The notes below the pieces were generated by a model. That model was given only the letters and a program-made list of their open reading frames with translations, searched no databases and had not been told where the DNA came from. The position numbers and the translations under genes were made by a program. Positions 35,926 to 44,469 of a DNA stretch of 64,000 nt are shown piece by piece (position 1 is the first letter of the stretch; every line of letters begins with the position of its first letter). Source of the stretch: Taishania sp964580465 (GTDB taxonomy: Bacteria > Bacteroidota > Bacteroidia > Flavobacteriales_D > Crocinitomicaceae); the NCBI GenBank assembly GCA_964580465.1, contig CAZOKJ010000007.1:24992-88991 (forward strand), in the 5' to 3' direction.

Positions 35926-36957
35926 TTACTTTGTTTCACTTCGTTTTTTTAATTGCAGTTCCCAATTCCAAGCATCTTTCACTGCATCTTTAATGGTGTA
36001 TTTTGCTTGCCATTTTAACTGTTCTTTTGATTTGCGGGCATTGGCAAAAATTTCTACTACGTCTCCAGCTCTTCGAGGACCAAATTTCCACGGTAAAGAC
36101 ATGTTTGCTACTTCTTCAAACGTATTGATTAGCTCCAAAACAGAACTTCCTTTTCCTGTTCCTACATTGATGAACTCAACTTCTGTAGGTTGTGTTTGCT
36201 CTAAAAAATCAATTCCTTTTACATGTGCATCAGCTAAATCTACAACGTGAATAAAATCACGAATGCAAGTGCCATCTGGTGTAGGATAATCGTTTCCAAA
36301 TACTGTTAATTCGGGAAATTTCCCAACAGCAGTTTGTGTTATAAATGGAAGTAAATTGTTAGGACGTCCAACTGGTAATTCTCCAATTAATCCAGAAGCA
36401 TGTGCACCAATTGGATTAAAATAGCGTAACGCAAGTACGTTCATTGATATACCACTGTTTTTAAGGTCTTTTAAAATTTGTTCTCCTATGACTTTTGTTT
36501 GCCCATAAGGCGAATTGGCTAACATTGTTGGAGTGTCTTCTGTCACTTCTTTTTGACTTTTAGGCTCTCCGTAAACAGTACATGAAGATGAAAAAATGAA
36601 GTTTTTAACTTGGTTTTTTACGGACCAATCCAATATATTTACCAATCCTTCTACATTGTTGTGATAGTACATTAGAGGTTTTTCAACAGATTCTCCAACT
36701 GCTTTGTATGCTGCAAAATGAATGACACTGTCAATATTTTCATCTGCTAAGTTTTCTTCTAAAGCTTTGGCGTCGCAGCAATCAATTGAATAAATACTTA
36801 TTTTTTTCCCTGTAATGGTTTCTAAATTGTTGATTACATCCATTGATGAATTACGGAAATCATCTAAAATAATAGGTTCGTAACCTTTTTCAATTAATTG
36901 AACAACTGTATGAGAACCAATGTAACCAGCTCCTCCTGTAACAAGGATTTTTTTCAT
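35926..36957 (-). CDS. galE: UDP-glucose 4-epimerase
   Basis: The ATG at 36957 opens the NAD-binding motif (MKKILVTGGAGYIGSHTV), giving 343 residues, the usual length for GalE. Catalytic Ser/Tyr/Lys appear as FSSSCTVYGEP and SPYGQTKVIGEQIL, and substrate-binding elements include ALRYFNPIGAH. It interconverts UDP-glucose and UDP-galactose for polysaccharide synthesis. The gene follows aroQ by 4 bases and is transcribed away from xerD. Confidence 0.95.
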   Translation of the reverse strand: MKKILVTGGAGYIGSHTVVQLIEKGYEPIILDDFRNSSMDVINNLETITGKKISIYSIDCCDAKALEENLADENIDSVIHFAAYKAVGESVEKPLMYYHNNVEGLVNILDWSVKNQVKNFIFSSSCTVYGEPKSQKEVTEDTPTMLANSPYGQTKVIGEQILKDLKNSGISMNVLALRYFNPIGAHASGLIGELPVGRPNNLLPFITQTAVGKFPELTVFGNDYPTPDGTCIRDFIHVVDLADAHVKGIDFLEQTQPTEVEFINVGTGKGSSVLELINTFEEVANMSLPWKFGPRRAGDVVEIFANARKSKEQLKWQAKYTIKDAVKDAWNWELQLKKRSETK

Positions 36958-36961
36958 GTGA

Positions 36962-37393
36962 TTAGTTTTGTTTTTGTATGAATAATTCGTTGAAATAATG
37001 AATTGCCAACGTGTAAGATTGTAAACCAAATCCTAAAATACTTCCTTTACAAACGGGTGTAATCATTGATTCATGGCGAAACGATTCCCGCGCTGTGATG
37101 TTGGAAATATGAACTTCAACAACAGGTACATTAATTGCTTCAATGCAATCGCGTAATGCAACACTTGTGTGTGTGTATGCTCCAGCGTTGAAAATGACCC
37201 CTTGTGCATCAGTAGTTTGTAGCATGTTGATTAGCTCTCCTTCGACGTTTGATTGCTTGTATTCTATTATTATAGAAGGAAATTGTGTTTTTAATGAGGA
37301 AAAAAATTGTTCAAATGATTCTGTTCCGTAAATTTGTACATTGCGTTGTCCAAGCAAGTTTAAATTGGGTCCGTTAAGAATTAAAAGCTTCAT
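36962..37393 (-). CDS. aroQ: Type II 3-dehydroquinate dehydratase
   Basis: This 143-residue enzyme of the shikimate pathway dehydrates 3-dehydroquinate. The N-terminus ILNGPNLNLLGQRNVQIYG holds the catalytic Tyr region. The rest is the family pattern FNAGAYTHTSVALRDCIEA, EVHISNITARESFRHES and GFGLQSYTLAI. It is the first gene of an aroQ-galE pair and its start codon is only 3 bases from the start codon of divergent xerD. Confidence 0.95.
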   Translation of the reverse strand: MKLLILNGPNLNLLGQRNVQIYGTESFEQFFSSLKTQFPSIIIEYKQSNVEGELINMLQTTDAQGVIFNAGAYTHTSVALRDCIEAINVPVVEVHISNITARESFRHESMITPVCKGSILGFGLQSYTLAIHYFNELFIQKQN

Positions 37394-37396
37394 AGC

Positions 37397-38299
37397 ATGT
37401 CAAATTGGAATGATTACATAACTGATTTTATTTCCTATTTAAAAATCGAAAAGGGATTGGCAGAAAATTCTACCGATGCTTACCTTTTAGACGTTACGAA
37501 GTTAAGAGAATTTTCGGAAAGTTTGAAATTATCCCCAAAAGAAATTACGCACACTGATTTGGTTCAGTTTGTTGCTGAGTTGTATGATTTAGGCCTTAGC
37601 CCACGTTCTCAAGCGCGCATTATCTCTGGAATAAAACAATTTTTTAATTATTTGCTGCTCGAGGAGGAGATAAAAGATAATCCTTCTGAATTGTTGGAGC
37701 AACCTAAAATAGGTCGAAAATTACCAGATGTTTTAACAGTGGAAGAAATCGATGCGATGATTGCCTCTATTGATCTTTCAAAGACGGAAGGAGAGCGTAA
37801 TCGAGCTATTATTGAAACAATCTATAGCTGCGGACTTCGTGTTTCTGAATTGGTAAATTTACGTTTTGAAGATTTGCATTTTGATAAAGGTTTTGTACGA
37901 ATAATCGGTAAGGGAAATAAGGAACGATTAGTGCCTGTAAGTCAATCGGTGGAAGAAGAAATTACGGGTTACCGAGCTAATAGTAGAGCATTGTTAAACA
38001 TTCAACCAGCTGCATCCAAAATTGTTTTTTTAAACCGTAGAGGTGGACAATTGACGCGAGTGATGATTTTTAACATTATCAAGCAAGCTGCCTTGGATGC
38101 TGGAGTAAAAAAAGTTGTTTCTCCACACACTTTACGTCATTCATTTGCAACCCATTTGTTAGAAGGAGGTGCAAATTTGAGAGCTATTCAAGAAATGCTA
38201 GGACATGAAAGTATCGCTACAACGGAAATTTACACCCATTTGGATGAACGCTTTATGCGCGAAGCAATTATTATGTATCACCCAAGAAACAAAAGGTGA
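37397..38299 (+). CDS. xerD: Site-specific tyrosine recombinase XerD
   Basis: This 300-residue recombinase has an N-terminal SAM-like domain (FISYLKIEKGLAENSTDAYLLDV) and a catalytic domain with the complete set of active residues. They are Arg148 (SCGLRVSEL), Lys172 (IGKGNKERLVP), His244 and Arg247 (HTLRHSFATHLL), His270 (LGHESIATT) and Tyr279 (EIYTHL). It acts with XerC at dif to resolve chromosome dimers. The spacing is that of housekeeping XerD rather than a mobile integrase. Confidence 0.93.
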   Translation: MSNWNDYITDFISYLKIEKGLAENSTDAYLLDVTKLREFSESLKLSPKEITHTDLVQFVAELYDLGLSPRSQARIISGIKQFFNYLLLEEEIKDNPSELLEQPKIGRKLPDVLTVEEIDAMIASIDLSKTEGERNRAIIETIYSCGLRVSELVNLRFEDLHFDKGFVRIIGKGNKERLVPVSQSVEEEITGYRANSRALLNIQPAASKIVFLNRRGGQLTRVMIFNIIKQAALDAGVKKVVSPHTLRHSFATHLLEGGANLRAIQEMLGHESIATTEIYTHLDERFMREAIIMYHPRNKR

Positions 38300-38348
38300 A
38301 CTCCACCAGAAGTTTAACTTGTAATTACCTTCGGTGCTGCATCGCGGT

Positions 38349-38376
38349 TGCAATTTGAAATCTGCAATTTGAAATT
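38349..38376. repeat. Tandem 14-bp repeat between xerD and a lipoprotein gene
   Basis: TGCAATTTGAAATC is directly followed by TGCAATTTGAAATT (13 of 14 identical). Repeats of this kind, built from AAATTTGAAATCTG units, occur between genes in Bacteroidota. It lies at the 3' ends of the two convergent genes. Confidence 0.6.
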
Positions 38377-38377
38377 T

Positions 38378-38815
38378 CTACCCTTTAATAGGAATAAAAA
38401 CCATTTGCATATTGTCGATTTCTAGAATCAACTCATCTTTTTTTATAGAGATAACGTCATATCGTTCTACGCCGCCTTCAATGTCTAAAATTAATTCTTT
38501 CTCATCATCGCTTAGTTGCCAAGTGCCATTAGATGTTATTGTTTCCGATGCATTTAACATATTCGGTGCTTTGGCAATTGCTTTTCCTTCAGAATTGAAT
38601 TCAAAAATCATTTTCCCTCTTAAATCGTTGTTGATTTCTTTTAAATTTTCCTCAGCAATTTTAATTTCTTCTGGAGAAAACTTAGTATTTACTGCCGAAG
38701 AAAGAGAAAGCTTGTAAAGTTGCCATTTATTTTCAATTGGATTACTTACTTTAGATTTGCAAGCAACTAACAATAAAATGAATGCAAAAAAGAATAAAGG
38801 TTTTACTATTTTCAT
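38378..38815 (-). CDS. Small lipocalin-like lipoprotein
   Basis: The ATG at 38815 opens a lipoprotein signal (MKIVKPLFFFAFILLLVACKS), giving 145 residues. The body has a short lipocalin-like beta pattern: IENKWQLYKLSLS, GKMIFEFNSEGKAIAK, TSNGTWQLSDDEKELILDI. This resembles DUF4923/DUF5004-like lipoproteins, but a family cannot be fixed by eye. It is a single gene, convergent with xerD. Confidence 0.7.
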   Translation of the reverse strand: MKIVKPLFFFAFILLLVACKSKVSNPIENKWQLYKLSLSSAVNTKFSPEEIKIAEENLKEINNDLRGKMIFEFNSEGKAIAKAPNMLNASETITSNGTWQLSDDEKELILDIEGGVERYDVISIKKDELILEIDNMQMVFIPIKG

Positions 38816-38880
38816 AACAATGTTTTGACAAATATACACAAATTGATTAAACGGTAACGAATTGTTTTAGAGGATGGGCA

Positions 38881-38911
38881 AAAAAAAGGGTGTCCACACA
38901 GATGGACACCC
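38881..38911 (-). terminator. Terminator of the M16 peptidase operon
   Basis: A 9-bp stem (GGGTGTCCA 38888-38896 with TGGACACCC 38903-38911) with a 6-base loop is followed on the minus strand by a run of T (A run at 38881-38887). Confidence 0.85.
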
Positions 38912-38940
38912 CAATTTTTATTCAAACTCAGGCTAAAAGC

Positions 38941-41022
38941 TTATTTGTAGCTGCTGATAGAACCTTTGTTGATAGTGATAGACTTAACTTCACCACTAAA
39001 AGCCATTTCTCCCATTGATAAAACAACTTTGTGAGGGAACATTACTCCATTCACAGCTTTGTAATCACCATAAGTAACTAAAGCTTCACCACCTCCTGCT
39101 TCTGGGTCTGAAGGAATTGTTAAACGTTTAATTTTGCTGAATGTTTTTGTGTTGTAGTAATCATACATTTCACCGTCTCCGTCGTTTAATTTAACAACGT
39201 ACATGTCAACACCATTTTGGTTTTCAATTCCTAATAATTCATATTGCATGCCAGTTTTAGCATAGTTAATTTCTGGAATTAATCCGATAGATTTGTTTTT
39301 AGAAGCAATTTCTTCTGCAGTCATATCTTTTCTTCCAGTTTGCATGTTAGAAGAATAACCAGATTTGCCGTCAAAGTATGTTTTTTGTAACATCATGCCT
39401 TGTGCTTCCATTGTTGTTGCTTCACTATTTGGAGCTGACCAGAATTTAACTGATTTTAATGGGAAAGGAATTTGTGCCATTGACATTTCAATCTCTTCAG
39501 TAGTTGATTTGATTTTCTTTAAGACTTTATCGCGTGCTTTTGCACTTGAAGTATTTGTCATATAGAAAGAATACTTTTCAAACAATTGTTCAGCAGTGAT
39601 GTCTGCTTTTTTCATGTCTTGAATAGGTTCGCCGAAAGCGTCAACGATTTCAATTCTACCGTCAGCATCAAATTGTTTTAAACTTTCTAATACAGACTCG
39701 TTTCCTACAACAACGATGTAACAATTCTTACCAGTATAGAATTTTTGAGAAATTTCTAAAATTTTTTCTTTGTCAACAGCTTCTAAGTTTTTCAAATAAT
39801 TTTTGTAATAATCCTTATCCAAACCATTGCGTTCAATGTTTAATGCAAAACGAGCAATAGTTGAAGCATGTTCCAAAGAGCGCGCAAAACCACCAATCAT
39901 TACTGCTTTTGTCAATTTGATTTCGTCTTCACCAACGTAGTTGTCAGAAATACGATTCAATTCGAACAATATTTGTGTAATAGCGCTATCAGTTACATTA
40001 GATCTAAAGTTACCGCCTGCACTGATATATGCTCCTTGTTGTTCAATGTTTAATGAAGAATAAGCACCGTAAGTGTATGCTTTGTCCTCACGTAAATTTT
40101 GCATCAAACGAGTACCAAATCCGTTACCTCCGAAAATGTTGTTTGTTAAACTCAATGCAATGTTATTAGCGTCACCAATTTTAGCATTGATTGGGAAAGC
40201 TACTTGAACATAAGATTGTACAGCTCCTGTTTTTTTAACAAAAATCACACGGTTACCATTCAAGTTCTTAGCAGTTGGGTAATCAACTTTTGCTAATTGT
40301 TTTCCTGACCAAGATGAGAAGTATTTATTAACTACTTCTTCTGCTTTTGCTTTATTGATGTCACCAACAATTACCAAATAACTTCCTTCTGGAACAAATG
40401 TTTCTTTGAAGTATTTTTGAACATCTTCACGCTTAATGCGAGCCAATGTTGCTTCTGTTGTTACTTCACCATAAGGGTGTCCAGCAAACAAAGCACTCAT
40501 TAACGCATTTTTACCCATTCCTTCTGGACTAGATTTAATTGCCATCAAGTTGCTTTCTTCTTGTTTTACAATGCGATCAAATTCGTTTTGAGGAAAGTTT
40601 GCATTTAATAAAACGTCAGAAAAAACGCCTAAACCTGTATCCATGTGCTTCGTTAAACATGTCAAGCTAAGACTTTTTGGTCCTGCGTTGATAGTCGCAC
40701 CGATATAGTCAATTTTATTATCGATTGCGTCTTTTGTCATGTTGTTTGTACCACTTAAAATTAATCTGCCAGCTAAGCTAGATACTCCTGCTTTAGCTCC
40801 TTCCAAACGTTCTCCATTTCCAACTGTTAAGCTGAACGTTACGCGTGGAATTTTGTGGTTTTCAGATAAAATAACTGTGATTCCATTTGCTGTTTTGAAA
40901 ACCACAGGATCAGCGATGCTAATTTCTTTTGCTTTAGCAGGCGCTGGTACGATCGAACGATCCAATTGACCGAAAAGTACAGCCGGTGCGATGAATCCTA
41001 ATGCTATTATTAATTTTTTCAT
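38941..41022 (-). CDS. M16 peptidase homologue, probably non-catalytic subunit, with extra C-terminal domain
   Basis: This 693-residue exported protein has a signal peptide (ALGFIAPAVLFGQ). Two M16 (pitrilysin/MPP-like) half-domains follow, and a C-terminal domain of about 180 residues (outer-membrane-lipoprotein-carrier-like strands YDYYNTKTFSKIKRL; ALVTYGDYKAVNGVMFPHKV). Where active M16 enzymes have HxxEH it reads GVSSLAGRLILSG, so zinc cannot be held here. Such subunits pair with an active M16 protein, which is encoded 10 bases upstream. This is the layout of the two-subunit periplasmic M16B peptidases. Confidence 0.9.
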   Translation of the reverse strand: MKKLIIALGFIAPAVLFGQLDRSIVPAPAKAKEISIADPVVFKTANGITVILSENHKIPRVTFSLTVGNGERLEGAKAGVSSLAGRLILSGTNNMTKDAIDNKIDYIGATINAGPKSLSLTCLTKHMDTGLGVFSDVLLNANFPQNEFDRIVKQEESNLMAIKSSPEGMGKNALMSALFAGHPYGEVTTEATLARIKREDVQKYFKETFVPEGSYLVIVGDINKAKAEEVVNKYFSSWSGKQLAKVDYPTAKNLNGNRVIFVKKTGAVQSYVQVAFPINAKIGDANNIALSLTNNIFGGNGFGTRLMQNLREDKAYTYGAYSSLNIEQQGAYISAGGNFRSNVTDSAITQILFELNRISDNYVGEDEIKLTKAVMIGGFARSLEHASTIARFALNIERNGLDKDYYKNYLKNLEAVDKEKILEISQKFYTGKNCYIVVVGNESVLESLKQFDADGRIEIVDAFGEPIQDMKKADITAEQLFEKYSFYMTNTSSAKARDKVLKKIKSTTEEIEMSMAQIPFPLKSVKFWSAPNSEATTMEAQGMMLQKTYFDGKSGYSSNMQTGRKDMTAEEIASKNKSIGLIPEINYAKTGMQYELLGIENQNGVDMYVVKLNDGDGEMYDYYNTKTFSKIKRLTIPSDPEAGGGEALVTYGDYKAVNGVMFPHKVVLSMGEMAFSGEVKSITINKGSISSYK

Positions 41023-41032
41023 TTCTTGTCAA

Positions 41033-42508
41033 TTATTTAGATTCGTCTTCTTTTGGTAAATAATGTAAGATAACGCGTGCATCTTTTGTTAAGTATTTTT
41101 TAGCCACTCGTTGAATGTCCTCACGTGTTACTTTCATGTAATTGTTTAACTCAGTATTGATATAGTTAGCACTTCCATGGTAAACGTGTGCATCTGACAA
41201 TGCTTCGTTGATACCAGCAATTGTTGAGTTGCCAGAAATAGCTTGATTTTCAAATTGATTTCTAGCTTTTTCAAATTCCTCTTGCGTAACTAATTCGTTT
41301 TGCATTTTTTCAATTTGCTCGTCTAAAGCAACCAAAATTTCGTCTAATGATTTATCTTTAGAAGCAATTGCTGCTAATAAACCAATACCGGCATCTTCCA
41401 TTCCTAAACCAAATGAGAAGGCCATTGTTGCCAATTGTTTGCGCTCAACAACTTCTTTGTTGATACGTGAACTTGGACTTCCAGATAAAATCGCGTTCAT
41501 CATTTCTAAGGCATAAATATCTTCGTTCTTTTGATCTGGGAAAACATAACCTACAAATAAAGCAGGCAACTGAATGTTGTCATAAATAACTGCTTTTTTA
41601 ACTTCAGCAAGTTTTTCTTTTGGTTTTTCAGTTCTTGGAACAATTGTTGGCTTGTTAGTATATTCAGCAATGATTGCTTTTGCTTTTGCATTTTTTGAAG
41701 CAAAGAAATCTTTCGCATCAAAAATTGATTTCTCAACGCCATATTGTTTAGCAAATGCTTCGTCAGTCATTCCTAAATAATTTCTATAAAGGTTAATTGC
41801 TTGCCCTTTTGGAATGCTTGAAAAGTATTTTTCAACCCATTTTTTTGTTTGTGCAATGTCGATGTCTCCTGTAATAGACAATGTTGCGTTAGCTGGTACA
41901 TAGTATGTTTGGTAGAAGTTGATGTAATCTTCTTCTTGTGCTGCATCTAAGTGCTCCATGCTACCAATTGGTTGCCATCTGTACGGGTGGTCGCTGAACA
42001 AACGCTCGAACATTTCCTTCATAAAAGAAGCATAAGGTTGATTGTCAATACGCTGACGTTTTTCTTCTTTTACAACGCTACGTTGTGTTTCAATACCAAC
42101 TGTTTCAACTTTTGCGTGCAACATACGCTCAGACTCCAACCATAAACCTAATTCCAATTGGTTAGAAGGCAACAATTCAAAGTAGAATGTACGATCCCAA
42201 GATGTGTTAGCATTCAAAGTTCCACCATTACCTTCCACGTGTTTGTCATAAACTCCACGGTCAATGTTTTTAGAACCTTCGAATAATAAGTGTTCAAAAA
42301 AGTGAGCGAAACCTGTTCTCTCTGGGTTTTCGTTCTTAGATCCTACATGGTACAATACAGAAACTGCAACAATAGGTGTTGATTTCTCTTGGTGTAGAAT
42401 CACATGTAGCCCATTAGGCAAATCGTATTCAATAAACTCAATTTTTTGTTGAGCAGTCAAACTGAATGTAAATAAGCCGGCTACGACTCCTAAAAATAGT
42501 TTTTTCAT
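41033..42508 (-). CDS. M16 family zinc peptidase, catalytic subunit
   Basis: This 491-residue exported protein has a signal peptide ending near SLTAQ. The inverted zinc motif HFFEH is present (FAHFFEHLLFEGSKNI), with a second Glu-rich region about 70 residues later (ETQRSVVKEEKRQR). It is the active partner of the downstream M16 protein, acting in the periplasm on peptides or misfolded proteins. The two genes are 10 bases apart and end in a strong terminator. Confidence 0.93.
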   Translation of the reverse strand: MKKLFLGVVAGLFTFSLTAQQKIEFIEYDLPNGLHVILHQEKSTPIVAVSVLYHVGSKNENPERTGFAHFFEHLLFEGSKNIDRGVYDKHVEGNGGTLNANTSWDRTFYFELLPSNQLELGLWLESERMLHAKVETVGIETQRSVVKEEKRQRIDNQPYASFMKEMFERLFSDHPYRWQPIGSMEHLDAAQEEDYINFYQTYYVPANATLSITGDIDIAQTKKWVEKYFSSIPKGQAINLYRNYLGMTDEAFAKQYGVEKSIFDAKDFFASKNAKAKAIIAEYTNKPTIVPRTEKPKEKLAEVKKAVIYDNIQLPALFVGYVFPDQKNEDIYALEMMNAILSGSPSSRINKEVVERKQLATMAFSFGLGMEDAGIGLLAAIASKDKSLDEILVALDEQIEKMQNELVTQEEFEKARNQFENQAISGNSTIAGINEALSDAHVYHGSANYINTELNNYMKVTREDIQRVAKKYLTKDARVILHYLPKEDESK

Positions 42509-42616
42509 TCTGTGTGTGTTTTTTTTTTACAAATTAAATGAATCTTATCAAATGATGTTCCACATTTTGATAATTGGTTAAAATAGTAGTGCGAATGGTT
42601 GTTTAGCTTTTTAAAA

Positions 42617-43159
42617 TTATTCAACAACTACTAGTTTTTTCGTTTTTACAACGGGATCAAAACTTGGTGTAGCAGCGACTGCCGCTGTTGAGTCTGCTGT
42701 GATTGAAAATGTAACGTGTGCTTTATTTCCTGCATTCATTGCTTTGTTAATTCCACCTTTTACACCAGTTAAACCTTGTGCAGACAATGGAAGATGCAAA
42801 GTGTCATTGCTTTGAGTAATGGCTGTGTTGAGTGTATCAGCTAAAATAAACCTTACTTGTATGAATGTTTTTGCATCGTCAATTTTTGTCAATGGCATAA
42901 TAACTGTTTGTGTGTCATTTTCAAACAAGTTTTGAAGATCATAAACTCCCGACTGAATAGGCAACTTTATCCACTCTGATTTTGACTTCTTAGTAGTATA
43001 ATTCAGCCACGCTTCTTGAATGTTGGCAGAAAAATGCTGCTGATAGGTTTCTTCTCCAGTAATGGCAATCTCCAATTCTGGTGAAGCTGGTTTTTTGCAA
43101 GCGAACAAAAGCAATGTTAGCAAAGCGAAAATCCCTAATTGTTTGGTCGTTTTTTTCAT
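42617..43159 (-). CDS. DUF4382-like lipoprotein
   Basis: A 180-residue protein with the lipobox signal FALLTLLLFACKKPAS. The body resembles the DUF4382 fold: SEWIKLPIQSGVYDLQNLF, a middle strand TFIQVRFILADTLN and a C-terminal Ala/Thr stretch. The family has no known function. The start codon lies 23 bases after the aminotransferase gene, so it may be co-transcribed with that gene. Confidence 0.65.
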   Translation of the reverse strand: MKKTTKQLGIFALLTLLLFACKKPASPELEIAITGEETYQQHFSANIQEAWLNYTTKKSKSEWIKLPIQSGVYDLQNLFENDTQTVIMPLTKIDDAKTFIQVRFILADTLNTAITQSNDTLHLPLSAQGLTGVKGGINKAMNAGNKAHVTFSITADSTAAVAATPSFDPVVKTKKLVVVE

Positions 43160-43182
43160 AATTTTGGTTAAATTTGATACGA

Positions 43183-44388
43183 TTAGCCCATGATTTCTTT
43201 GACAGCTTTTTTGACTGCTGCAATAACAGTTTGAACTTGCTCATCTGTTAAATCAAAATAAACTGGCAAAGTAATTTCATTAGAATATTTATTCCAAGTT
43301 TCAGGATAATCTTCCATTTTATATCCTCGTTTTTTATAGGCTGTTAAAATTGGAAGCGGTTGAAAATGTACATTTACAGAAACGTCTTGGTCAAAAATGA
43401 CTTGCATAATAGCGTCGCGTTGTGGCTCTGTTGCTCCTTTTATTCTTAAAAGATATAAGTGATAACAAGTTTCTTTCGTTTCACTGATGTATTTTGGAGT
43501 AATTGCCCAATTTTCATTTTTAAACGCAGCATCATACTGACTAAAGATGGCTTTTCGTCGATCTAAATTTTCTTGATAACGTTCTAATTCCACAAGACCA
43601 ATAGCAGCTTGAATATCAGTCATGTTGCACTTAAAACCAGGCTCTTCTACGTCGTATCTCCAATTGCCTTTCTGTGTTTTAGCTAAGGCATCTTTGGATT
43701 GTCCGTGCAATATCAAGGTATTAAATTCTTTATAAATAGCCTCATGATCAAATCCATCAGGAAGGTTGAAACAAATAGCTCCTCCTTCGGCAGTGGTTAA
43801 GTTTTTTACTGCATGAAAAGAGAACGAAGTTACATCAGCTAATGAACCAGTGCGTTTTCCATTCAATGTTGCTCCAAAACTATGTGCTGCATCTGATATT
43901 AATACAATTCGACCAAGTTGTTTTAGTGCATTAGAAGTAGGTTGGAAAAGTGATTTTTTTTCTTCTATTACTTCATACAATTTATCGTAATCACAAGGGT
44001 AACCTGCGATATCAACAGCGATAATTGCTTTTGTTTTTGACGTAATTGCTTGACGCACTTTTTCTGCATCTATATTGAAATCCTCTCCAGTAATATCGAC
44101 CATAACAGGTGTAGCTCCAGCATGTACAATCACATTCGCACTTGCACAGTAAGTGTAAGGTGGTAAAATAACTTCATCACCTTCTTTTATGCCCAACCAA
44201 TGCAAAAGTACTTGCATTCCCATCGTCCAAGAGTTTACAGCAATAGTTGTTTTACACCCTGTGTATTCTGTAATCTTTTTTTCAAACGTTTTGGTGCGTG
44301 GTCCTGTTGTAATCCAACCACTTTGCAAAGCTGCAGTTACTTCATCAATGACTTTTTGGTCAATTCTAGGTGGAGAAAATGGTATCAT
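43183..44388 (-). CDS. DegT/DnrJ/EryC1 sugar aminotransferase
   Basis: This 401-residue PLP enzyme has the N-terminal pattern IPFSPPRIDQKVIDEVTAAL and ALQSGWITTGPRTKTFE. The cofactor-binding region is VNSWTMGMQVLLHWLG, and the PLP Lys lies in SFSFHAVKNLTTAEGG. It aminates a nucleotide keto-sugar, most likely for lipopolysaccharide, capsule or protein glycan. It differs from the RffA-like enzyme at 12.9 kb and sits opposite a polytopic membrane protein, so the pair may belong to a second glycan locus. Confidence 0.93.
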   Translation of the reverse strand: MIPFSPPRIDQKVIDEVTAALQSGWITTGPRTKTFEKKITEYTGCKTTIAVNSWTMGMQVLLHWLGIKEGDEVILPPYTYCASANVIVHAGATPVMVDITGEDFNIDAEKVRQAITSKTKAIIAVDIAGYPCDYDKLYEVIEEKKSLFQPTSNALKQLGRIVLISDAAHSFGATLNGKRTGSLADVTSFSFHAVKNLTTAEGGAICFNLPDGFDHEAIYKEFNTLILHGQSKDALAKTQKGNWRYDVEEPGFKCNMTDIQAAIGLVELERYQENLDRRKAIFSQYDAAFKNENWAITPKYISETKETCYHLYLLRIKGATEPQRDAIMQVIFDQDVSVNVHFQPLPILTAYKKRGYKMEDYPETWNKYSNEITLPVYFDLTDEQVQTVIAAVKKAVKEIMG

Positions 44389-44469
44389 AAATAATTATCA
44401 ATTATATTTGTGCGAAAATACGAATAAAAATAGATTCACTAAGGTTTAAAACGCTTTTTTTTCGAGAAC

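Noticed and set aside
37397..38299. Phage or mobile-element integrase
   Set aside because: Length, residue spacing and housekeeping neighbours fit chromosomal XerD; there is no att site, excisionase or cargo.
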